Source of the DNA: CANKJK01 sp964400405
Lineage (GTDB): Bacteria; Acidobacteriota; Vicinamibacteria; Vicinamibacterales; UBA2999
Reading direction: 5' to 3'
DNA length: 18,115 nt
NCBI GenBank assembly: GCA_964400405.1
Contig: CAYNUO010000061.1
Coordinates: forward strand, 1-18,115
The notes beneath the pieces were generated by a model that ran no database searches, was not told the DNA's origin, and worked only from the letters and a program-made list of their open reading frames with translations. Position numbers and translations under genes: made by a program. Of this stretch, positions 8,613 to 14,547 are shown in pieces. Within the stretch, counting starts at the first letter, position 1. Each line of letters opens with the position of its first letter.

Positions 8613-9266
8613 TCAGTACTTCCGCTTCTGCTGGCGGACGATGTCGAACCGCGCCGTATCTGCGACGGCCATGACCGCCATCACGCCGGCCTGAATCGGA
8701 TCGCTGACGACGAGATCGGCCGCGTCCGGGACGCTCCCCGCCATGTTGAGCGAGATGACGGCGATCCCCTGCGCGCGTACGTCCTCGACGGCGGCCGCGA
8801 TCTCGCCGCCCATCAGCGACCCGGCCAGCACGATGAGCTTGACGCGGGGCAGCCGGACGATGGCACGGACGGCCGCGGCCAGCGCCTGCTCGCCAACCAG
8901 CGGGATGGTATCGACGGAGATGTGCTCGCCGCGGATGTTGTGGCGGTCCGCCTCCGAGATGGCGCCGAGCGCCACCTGTCCGACCTGGGCGCCGCCGCCC
9001 ATGATGACGATCCGCTTCCCGTAGATGTGGGTGAGCGACGCGGTGTCGGTGACCGAGACGACACCCGGGATCGCGCGGAGCTCCGCGAGGATCGCCGCGT
9101 GGCGCCCGGCCTCCGCGGTGGCCTCGAAGTAAATGTCCGACACCGCACCCCCGCTGTGGCTGTCCACGTGTTCGATGTTCGCGGCGTGGTCCGCAAAGAC
9201 CCGGGCCAGGGCCGAGAGCGTGCCCGGGCGGTCGGAGGCCGAAATCAGAACCGCAAGCGACGTCAT
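8613..9266 (-). CDS. ACT domain protein with C-terminal DUF5612
   Basis: 217-aa soluble protein. Residues 3-70 form an ACT domain (LAVLISASDRPGTLSALARV, then a VSDIYFEAT strand), the small-ligand, often amino-acid, sensing fold. Residues about 80-210 match DUF5612, with YGKRIVIMGGGAQVGQVAL, ISEADRHNIRGEHISVDT, LAGSLMGGEIA and VVSDPIQAGVMAVMAVADTA. The GGGAQVG turn (90-96) resembles a nucleotide-binding loop. I know DUF5612 mainly from archaeal proteins; its function is unknown. No catalytic role can be assigned; a ligand-dependent regulatory function is the best guess. ATG 9266 begins the ACT domain directly. There is no Shine-Dalgarno, and a GATAAT box lies 8 nt upstream, so a leaderless transcript is possible. 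The longer open frame from 9411 in another phase is not the gene. Confidence 0.88.
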   Translation of the reverse strand: MTSLAVLISASDRPGTLSALARVFADHAANIEHVDSHSGGAVSDIYFEATAEAGRHAAILAELRAIPGVVSVTDTASLTHIYGKRIVIMGGGAQVGQVALGAISEADRHNIRGEHISVDTIPLVGEQALAAAVRAIVRLPRVKLIVLAGSLMGGEIAAAVEDVRAQGIAVISLNMAGSVPDAADLVVSDPIQAGVMAVMAVADTARFDIVRQQKRKY

Positions 9267-9273
9267 GGACGGC

Positions 9274-9280
9274 TATTATC
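9274..9280. promoter_or_regulatory. Overlapping divergent -10 elements between the ACT and cytochrome c genes
   Basis: TATTATC reads as TATTAT on the plus strand (9274-9279) and GATAAT on the minus strand (9280-9275), sharing five bases. Each is a fair -10 hexamer for the gene it faces. The plus-strand element leaves room for a leader with AGGGGG before ATG 9302. The minus-strand element is 8 nt from ATG 9266. The whole divergent spacer is 35 bp. I see no -35 hexamers. Confidence 0.4.
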
Positions 9281-9301
9281 ACCGGTCGTAGGGGGCAGGC
9301 G

Positions 9302-9979
9302 ATGCGCATCGTGATGGCAGCGGTCGTTTTCGGCGGATGGCTCGCCGCTGGCGGAGCGGCACTGGCGCAGCAGCCGGCGCGGACGGAGCCGCTGCCCGAC
9401 ATGAGCGCCATTGCAAAGGCGCTCGGCGTGACGTGCAGTCATTGCCACGTCCAGGGCGACTTCAAGTCCGACGCCAACCCGAAGAAGGGGATCGCGCGGC
9501 AGATGATCGCGATGACGCGCGAGGTCAATGCGCGGATCACCGAGGCGACGGGGAAGGCGCCGGCGGCGTCCGTGGCCGTGCAGTGCATGACCTGTCATCG
9601 AGGCCAGCCGGTGCCACGGAGCCTGCCCGAGACGCTGCTGGCCGCGATCGGTGCCGAAGGCAATGCCGCGGCCGCCGATCGCTACCGTGAACTCCGGCGC
9701 CGGTATTACGGGCGCGACACGTTCGACTTCAGCGAGCAGGAGTTCCTCTCGTTTGCCTTCCGGCTGGCCGAGGGCAGGCCGGATGCGGCCATCCCACTGC
9801 TGCAGGCGCACCTGGAGTTCGCGCCACGGTCGGCGGATGCGCACGTCGCGCTGTCGCGGGCCTACGTCGTCAAACGCGACCGGCCGGCGGCAATCGCGGC
9901 TCTGAAGAAGGCCCTCGAACTCGAGCCGGCGCACGGCCCCGCGCAGGGCTACCTGGCCCAGCTCGAGCCCGGCCGGTAG
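9302..9979 (+). CDS. Exported dihaem cytochrome c (reaction-centre cytochrome c type) with C-terminal TPR
   Basis: 225-aa exported electron-carrier protein. A signal peptide ends near Ala22 (ALA-QQ). Two covalent haem sites are visible, CSHCH (45-49) and CMTCH (95-99), with candidate axial methionines 68 and 71 in the helix between them. The pattern LGVTCSHCHVQGDFKSD followed by a KKGIARQMIAMT helix matches small acidobacterial relatives of the photosynthetic reaction-centre cytochrome c subunit, which carry two haems instead of four. No other reaction-centre gene is present, so phototrophy is not implied. Residues about 150-223 hold two TPR-like helical pairs (AIPLLQAHLEFAP, AIAALKKALELEP), giving a protein-interaction tail. 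AGGGGG lies about 6 nt before ATG 9302; a second Met at residue 5 is possible. It diverges from the ACT gene and converges with the metalloprotease gene. Confidence 0.9.
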   Translation: MRIVMAAVVFGGWLAAGGAALAQQPARTEPLPDMSAIAKALGVTCSHCHVQGDFKSDANPKKGIARQMIAMTREVNARITEATGKAPAASVAVQCMTCHRGQPVPRSLPETLLAAIGAEGNAAAADRYRELRRRYYGRDTFDFSEQEFLSFAFRLAEGRPDAAIPLLQAHLEFAPRSADAHVALSRAYVVKRDRPAAIAALKKALELEPAHGPAQGYLAQLEPGR

Positions 9980-10009
9980 CACCGCCCCGGGAGCCCGCGC
10001 TCGCGTCGA

Positions 10010-10651
10010 TCAGTCCAGCAGTTGCGGCACGGTCCGGTCAACGGGCGCGGCGCCGCGGTGTCCCGCGCGCGTGCCCAGGCGCGATGCGAGGCCGGTCCGC
10101 AACTGGTCACGTTCGCGCCCGTGGAGCTGCCAATCCCCCGGCCGCTGGGCACGCAGCTCACCGGCCGTCCACCGCGCGCGCATCAGCCCGCTCCGCGCGT
10201 GGGCATTGGTTCCGAGCAGCAGGTGCCCGACTTCGTGCGCGATCGCGAGGCCGGTGAGCTCCTCCGCATCGGCTCCCGAGATTCGCGCGAGCCAGTCGAC
10301 GCGCTCGAGGAAGATCGTGGCTACGGTGCCGCGCCGGCCCTCGGCGTCGACGACGGCGTACCCGAGCGCCATCGTGCCGGGCTGCGTTGCACCGGCGTCG
10401 CGTCGTGCCAGCCGCACGACGAGATCCTGTGGCTCCGGCGTGTCCGCGTCCGGGCGTCCGGGATCGACCCAGCGGATCTCGACGCCGGCCGGTGCGAGCG
10501 CACGCGCCGCCGCAGCCAGCGCGCGCCGCCGATCCACGTCGTCGCTGGTCATGTCATAGACGCGCACGGTCAGCGGGAGCCGGGTACCGCCGCTCGCGGC
10601 AGCGGGAACGATGAACAGCAGCGCCAGGGGCGCCAGCCGGTGGATGCGCAT
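10010..10651 (-). CDS. Small exported putative zinc metalloprotease (HExxH)
   Basis: 213-aa protein with a signal peptide (about residues 1-20, RLAPLALLFIVPAAASG). The key segment is AHEVGHLLLGTNAH, where His139, Glu140 and His143 form the HExxH zinc site and His151 is a candidate third ligand. It is followed by RSGLM with Met157. The spacing HExxH-x3-G-x3-H is longer than the metzincin HExxHxxGxxH, so it is best called metzincin-like or an unassigned HExxH family. Proteolysis has not been shown from sequence; the substrate is unknown. The upstream part (RLPLTVRVYDMTSDDV, and GVEIRWVDP) looks like an alpha/beta pro- or support domain and gives no family name. ATG 10651 has GGGAGG 6 nt before it. 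The gene stands alone, divergent from the winged-helix/TPR regulator and 30 bp from the converging cytochrome gene. Confidence 0.8.
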   Translation of the reverse strand: MRIHRLAPLALLFIVPAAASGGTRLPLTVRVYDMTSDDVDRRRALAAAARALAPAGVEIRWVDPGRPDADTPEPQDLVVRLARRDAGATQPGTMALGYAVVDAEGRRGTVATIFLERVDWLARISGADAEELTGLAIAHEVGHLLLGTNAHARSGLMRARWTAGELRAQRPGDWQLHGRERDQLRTGLASRLGTRAGHRGAAPVDRTVPQLLD

Positions 10652-10704
10652 TGCGGCCTCCCGCGGCGCAGGGAGTTGCGCCGCTGGATGCGACTCTGCG
10701 GGCC

Positions 10705-10914
10705 GGCCGCGGGTACCTCAATGCACGGGCGATGACGCGGGGGTGACATGTGTGTCACCNNNNNNNNNNNNNNNNNNNNNNNNNNNNNNNNNNNNNNNNN
10801 NNNNNNNNNNNNNNNNNNNNNNNNNNNNNNNNNNNNNNNNNNNNNNNNNNNNNNNNNNNGGCCGCGGGTACCTCAATGCACGGGCGATGACGCGGGGGTG
10901 ACATGTGTGTCACC
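10705..10914. other. Second assembly gap flanked by an identical 55-bp sequence
   Basis: Bases 10705-10759 and 10860-10914 are identical over exactly 55 bp around exactly 100 N (10760-10859). Repeat length and gap length both equal those of the first gap, which marks the two as products of the same assembly step. No coding frame is affected, but each regulatory motif here appears twice in the window and probably once in the genome. Confidence 0.88.
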
Positions 10915-10944
10915 TGCCGGCGAAACCGGCGGACCTCAGGTACC
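10867..10944. promoter_or_regulatory. Nested inverted repeats with one shared axis, upstream of the wHTH/TPR regulator
   Basis: An inner dyad has 7-bp perfect arms, GGTGACA (10897-10903) and TGTCACC (10908-10914), around TGTG. An outer pair, GGTACCTCA (10867-10875) and TCAGGTACC (10936-10944), matches as an inverted repeat at 8 of 9 positions. Both are centred at 10905.5. Inner arms of this size are typical of operators. The nesting could mean cooperative binding or a cruciform. It lies 90-168 bp before the regulator start. Confidence 0.45.
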
Positions 10945-11034
10945 GTAGTAGGCATATCCAGGTGCGGGACCGCGTGCGTCCGGCAGCGCTGCCCACGAGC
11001 CTGGTGTATCGACGAGCGAGGGGGCCAGGGCGTC

Positions 11035-12828
11035 ATGGAGCGCGGGACGACGGTGCGGGTGGGCGCGTTTGAGCTCGACCTGCGCTCGCGCGAGCTCCGG
11101 TCAGCCGCCGGCCGGCGTCGCCTGCAGGAGCAGCCGTTCGAGATCCTGCGTGCGCTGGCGTCCGCTCAGGGCACCGTGGTCACGCGGGAAGACCTCTGCC
11201 GGAGCCTCTGGCCCGACGGCACGTTCGTGGACTTCGAGCACAGCCTGAACGCCGCGGTGAAGCGCCTGCGCGCAGCGCTTGGCGATGACGCCGTCGAACC
11301 CCGATACATCGAGACGATTCCGCGCCGTGGGTATCGGCTCATCGCCGCCGTCGAAGGCATGGCGGCCGGGAGCGCCGTCACGGGTGGAGTCACGCTCGCT
11401 CCCCGTGCGCACGTGGCGCGGCTGGCGGTGCTGCCATTCGCCAATCTCAGCGAGGACCCCGGCCAGCAGTACTTCAGCGACGGCCTGACGGAGGAGATGA
11501 TCGCGCAGCTCGGACGGATCTGCGGGAGGCGTATCGGCGTGCTCGCCCGGTGGTCGTCCATGCTGTTCCGTGACCGCGCCGGAAGCGTCCGCGAGATCGG
11601 GGACGCGCTCCGGGCGGACTACTTGCTCGAGGGCAGCGTGCGGCGGGATGGGGACCGCGTGCGGATCACCGCGCGCCTTGTCGAGACGGCCGGTGAGACG
11701 CACTTGTGGGCGGACACGTACGAGCGGACCGTGGCCGACTGCCTCTCCGTTCAGACGGACGTCGCCAGGCGCATCGCGGACTCGCTGGCCTCGGAGCTGA
11801 TGCCGAAGGCCCGCGTGACGCCCCGTCTTGATCCGGCCCAGGCCGGGGCGTACCAGGCATATCTCAAGGGCCGGTACCACTGGAATCGACCGGGCGATGA
11901 AGGCCTGGCGGAGTCGATTGCGTACTTCGACGAGGCGCTGTCGCAGGACCCGGCGCTCGCGCCGGCCCACGCCTCCCGCGCCCGGGCCCTCGTTGCGCAG
12001 GCGGAGTACTACAACGAGCCGGTCGTGCCGGTGCTGTCGCGGGCGCGTGTCTCTGCCGAGCAGGCGCTGGCGCTCGACCCCGAACACTGGCGCGCGCACG
12101 TCGCGCTCGGAGACATCCATCGCCTCCTCGACTGGAACTGGACCGAAGCCGAGGCGTCGTACCGGCGGGCGACCGAGTTGAATCCGAACAGCGAGAGCGC
12201 GCATCGGGCACACGGCATTCTGCTGACCGTCACCGGCCGGTTCGATGCCGCGGTCGACGAGGTGGACCGCGCCGTCGCACTCGACCCGCTCTGTCTGGTC
12301 GTCGGGACCAGCGCCGCATGGGTGCGGTACATCGCAGGCGACTACGAGGCGGTCATCGAGCGATGCCGGCATTCGATCGAAATGGACCAGCGGTACGGAT
12401 ACTCGCTGGCCCGGCGCCTGCTGTCGGCGGCCTACCTGCTGACGGGCCGGGCCGGGGAAGCGGTCGATCTGCTGGAACTCGCGCGGGCGACGAGCGGCGA
12501 CGAACCGCTCCTGCTGGCGTGGCTCGTGTACGCGCGGGCCGCCGCAGGCGACCACGCGGAAGCCGTGGCGCTGTTGCGCCGGCTCGAGCGAACGCCGGTG
12601 CCGTCCTATCACCTGGCCCTGGCGTACGCGGGCGCCGGGGAGGCCGACGCGGCGTTCGCGGCACTCGGGCGGGCGTGCGACGACCGGGACCCGGCGGTGG
12701 GGCAGGTCGCCGTAGAGCCCCGGTTTGCGCCGCTTCGCTCCGACGCCCGGTTCGCGGGCGTGGTGGCACGCCTCGGCCTGAACGTGGCCGTGTCCCAGGC
12801 GCCGCCCTCGAGCCGAGCCATCCGCTAA
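11035..12828 (+). CDS. Winged-helix/TolB-like/TPR transcriptional regulator
   Basis: 597-aa cytoplasmic regulator with an architecture common in Acidobacteria. Residues 8-104 form an OmpR-type winged helix (VTREDLCRSLWPDG, DFEHSLNAAVKRLRAALGDD, YIETIPRRGYRLIA). Residues about 128-260 are the TolB-like/FlgO-like domain seen in CadC- and adenylate-cyclase-type proteins (LAVLPFANLSEDPGQQYFSDG, ADYLLEGSVRRDGDRVRITARL, HLWADTYER). Residues about 280-570 are TPR helices. I see no transmembrane segment and no receiver domain, so it is not a CadC-type membrane sensor or a classical response regulator; the signal probably comes through the TPRs. ATG 11035 is chosen over the longer open frame because the winged helix begins there and AGGG lies just upstream. 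A regulatory dyad lies ahead of it. Targets are unknown; the next gene, an MFS exporter 90 bp downstream, is an obvious candidate. Confidence 0.9.
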   Translation: MERGTTVRVGAFELDLRSRELRSAAGRRRLQEQPFEILRALASAQGTVVTREDLCRSLWPDGTFVDFEHSLNAAVKRLRAALGDDAVEPRYIETIPRRGYRLIAAVEGMAAGSAVTGGVTLAPRAHVARLAVLPFANLSEDPGQQYFSDGLTEEMIAQLGRICGRRIGVLARWSSMLFRDRAGSVREIGDALRADYLLEGSVRRDGDRVRITARLVETAGETHLWADTYERTVADCLSVQTDVARRIADSLASELMPKARVTPRLDPAQAGAYQAYLKGRYHWNRPGDEGLAESIAYFDEALSQDPALAPAHASRARALVAQAEYYNEPVVPVLSRARVSAEQALALDPEHWRAHVALGDIHRLLDWNWTEAEASYRRATELNPNSESAHRAHGILLTVTGRFDAAVDEVDRAVALDPLCLVVGTSAAWVRYIAGDYEAVIERCRHSIEMDQRYGYSLARRLLSAAYLLTGRAGEAVDLLELARATSGDEPLLLAWLVYARAAAGDHAEAVALLRRLERTPVPSYHLALAYAGAGEADAAFAALGRACDDRDPAVGQVAVEPRFAPLRSDARFAGVVARLGLNVAVSQAPPSSRAIR

Positions 12829-12839
12829 ACTAGAGCGGT

Positions 12840-12861
12840 GTTCCGGGCGCCCGCCCGGAAC
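12840..12861. terminator. Strong hairpin between the regulator and MFS genes
   Basis: GTTCCGGGCG (12840-12849) and CGCCCGGAAC (12852-12861) are perfect 10-bp inverted repeats; in practice a 9-bp GC-rich stem with loop GCCC. The hairpin starts 12 nt after the regulator stop codon. There is no T-run, so it may be an attenuator-like or processing structure, or an operator dyad, as well as a terminator. Confidence 0.5.
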
Positions 12862-12918
12862 CGGATCACGAACGAGCAGACGGCCTCCCAGTTGAAGGCC
12901 CCGGAGTTCCCAACAACG

Positions 12919-14544
12919 ATGAGTGCGTCGACGACTGCGGGGCCGGTTCGCGCCCTGGATGGAGAACTGCCGCCCCGGGTGGTGCTGGCCAGCATGGCCG
13001 GTGTGATGGCGGCGATGCTGATGGCGGCGTTGGACGGCACGATCGTCGGCACCGCGATGCCCCGCGTCATCGCGGAACTCCAGGGATTCCAGCACTACGC
13101 CGCCGTGACCACGATCTACATGCTCGCGTCCACCGTCGTGGTACCCATCGTCGGCAAGCTCTCCGACCTGTATGGCCGGAAGCCGTTTCTCCTGGTCGGT
13201 GTTGCGATCTTCATCATCGGCAGCGTGTTGTGCGGTGCCGCGACCAGCATGACGTGGCTCGTGGCCGCGCGGGGCTTCCAGGGGATCGGCGCCGGCTTCT
13301 CGCAGGCGACGGCGTTCACGACCATCGCGGACCTGTATCCGCCCGCGAAGCGCGGGCGCATCAGCGGCGTCATGGGGTCAGTATTCGGCCTCGCCAGCAT
13401 CGTCGGCCCGGCGGTCGGCGGCCTGCTGACGGACGGCCCCGGCTGGCGCTGGTGCTTCTATGTCAACGTGCCGGTCGGCTTCGTCGCGCTCGGGGTCCTC
13501 TACTTCTACTTCCCGAATCTGGTCCGCCACCGCGATACGAAGCCCCGTGTCGACTGGTCCGGCGCGGTCACGCTCGTGCTTGGCGTGGTGCCCCTGCTGC
13601 TCGCCCTGTCGTGGGGTGGCCGTGACTATGCGTGGGCCTCGCCGCAGATCGTGTCGATGCTGATGGCGGGCGTTGCGATGACCGGGCTCTTCCTGTACCT
13701 GCAGACACGGACGGCCGACGCGCTGATGCCGCCGTCACTCTTCAAACCGCGCGTGGTCTGGACGTCCGCCGGGGCTTCGACGGTCGTCTCGATTGCGATG
13801 TTCGGTACAACGCTCTTCATCCCTCTCTTCATCCAGGGCGTCGTCGGCCGGTCGGCGACCGAGAGCGGTGCGGTGGTCACCCCGATGATGTTCGCGCTCA
13901 TCGGCTCCAGCATCGTGTCGGGGCAGCTGGTCACGCGCCTCGGAAAGTACCGGTACATCGCCGTGGCCGGCGTGGCGGTCACGGCGGTCGGCATGGTGCT
14001 GATGGCGATGATGAACGAGCAGACGACCTATGCGACGGTGCTGCGCAACATGGTGGTGATGGGCGTCGGACTCGGCATCACGATGCCGGTCTTCACGCTC
14101 GCGGTGCAGAACGCCGTCGATCCCGGCAGCGTCGGCGTCATGACGTCGTCGCTGCAGTTCCTGCGTTCGATTGGAGGTTCCATCGGCGCGGCCATCTTCG
14201 GCGCGATCCTGACGAACCGCTTCAGCCCCGCCTTTCACGCAGCGCTCTCGCCACAGGCCGCCGCGGGTGTGCCCGCGCAGGTCCTGCAGGCTTTCGAGAA
14301 CCCGCAGGTGCTGATGGACCCGCACATGACGGAGCGGCTCCAGGCCTCGGGCGGACCCGCACTGATGGAGCGCCTGGTGCCCGTGTTCGCCGCCGTGAAG
14401 CATGCGCTGTCCTCGTCGCTTCACGACGTGTTCGTCTACGGGGCGATCCTGGCGGCCGTCGGCGTGGCGTTCGCGCTGCTCATCGTCGACATTCCGTTGC
14501 GCAAGACGAACCGTCCGCAGCACGCCTCGGCGGAGGTCCTGTAA
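12919..14544 (+). CDS. DHA2-family MFS transporter (EmrB/QacA type, 14 TM)
   Basis: 541-aa inner-membrane proton-driven exporter, by family a drug or metabolite efflux pump. TM1 has MAALDGTIVGTAMPRV, the DHA2 motif D1. Motif A is GKLSDLYGRKP in the TM2-TM3 loop. Motif C, the antiporter signature, is in SIVGPAVGG within TM5. FYVNVPVGFVAL follows in TM6. Hydrophobic segments continue to the C-terminus, consistent with 14 helices, and DHA2 members are usually 450-550 aa. ATG 12919 is preferred; an in-frame GTG at 12838 would add 27 residues but places the start at the edge of the 12840-12861 hairpin. The substrate cannot be read from sequence. The stop is 3 nt before aceK, and aceK's ribosome site lies inside this gene, so the two are co-transcribed, an unusual pairing for a transporter. 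Confidence 0.9.
   Translation: MSASTTAGPVRALDGELPPRVVLASMAGVMAAMLMAALDGTIVGTAMPRVIAELQGFQHYAAVTTIYMLASTVVVPIVGKLSDLYGRKPFLLVGVAIFIIGSVLCGAATSMTWLVAARGFQGIGAGFSQATAFTTIADLYPPAKRGRISGVMGSVFGLASIVGPAVGGLLTDGPGWRWCFYVNVPVGFVALGVLYFYFPNLVRHRDTKPRVDWSGAVTLVLGVVPLLLALSWGGRDYAWASPQIVSMLMAGVAMTGLFLYLQTRTADALMPPSLFKPRVVWTSAGASTVVSIAMFGTTLFIPLFIQGVVGRSATESGAVVTPMMFALIGSSIVSGQLVTRLGKYRYIAVAGVAVTAVGMVLMAMMNEQTTYATVLRNMVVMGVGLGITMPVFTLAVQNAVDPGSVGVMTSSLQFLRSIGGSIGAAIFGAILTNRFSPAFHAALSPQAAAGVPAQVLQAFENPQVLMDPHMTERLQASGGPALMERLVPVFAAVKHALSSSLHDVFVYGAILAAVGVAFALLIVDIPLRKTNRPQHASAEVL
14532..14536 (+). promoter_or_regulatory. Ribosome binding site deciding the aceK GTG start
   Basis: GGAGG ends 11 nt before GTG 14548 and lies within the last codons of the MFS gene. 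It supports the GTG start and translational coupling of aceK to the transporter. Confidence 0.55.
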
Positions 14545-14547
14545 GCA

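Larger units (their letters stand above)
10652..11034. other. Intergenic regulatory region containing the second assembly gap
   Basis: The 383 bases between the divergent metalloprotease and regulator genes shrink to about 228 once the gap artefact is removed. The region holds the nested inverted repeats described separately and a small hairpin, GCCGG-cgaaa-CCGGC (10916-10930). I found no convincing -35/-10 pair in either direction and no additional gene; short open frames here run through the Ns. Confidence 0.6.

Noticed and set aside
8530..9411. Longer minus-strand open frame overlapping the ACT-DUF5612 gene
   Set aside because: It is in a different phase, its Gly/Arg/His-rich translation has no domain, and it would overlap the ankyrin and cytochrome genes.
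9302..9979. Cytochrome as evidence for phototrophy
   Set aside because: Only two haem motifs are present and there are no reaction-centre or pigment genes; such dihaem relatives occur in non-phototrophic Acidobacteria.
7004..10914. Direct 55-bp repeats as CRISPR, transposon ends or tandem duplications
   Set aside because: Each repeat occurs only as a pair flanking exactly 100 N, the two repeat sequences are unrelated to each other, and collapsing the first restores a reading frame. Assembly overlap explains both.
10897..10914. Inner dyad as a CRP-type site
   Set aside because: The half-sites GTGA and TCAC are separated by 8 nt, not the 6 nt of CRP sites, so the CRP label is not supported although an operator remains possible.
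12838..12918. GTG 12838 as the MFS start
   Set aside because: It would put the start codon at the edge of a strong hairpin and add a 27-residue extension not needed by the DHA2 fold. It remains an alternative.
11101..13095. Minus-strand open frame of about 664 codons opposite the winged-helix/TPR gene
   Set aside because: Antisense shadow of a gene with a clear three-domain architecture; composition is typical of reverse-frame GC-rich sequence.
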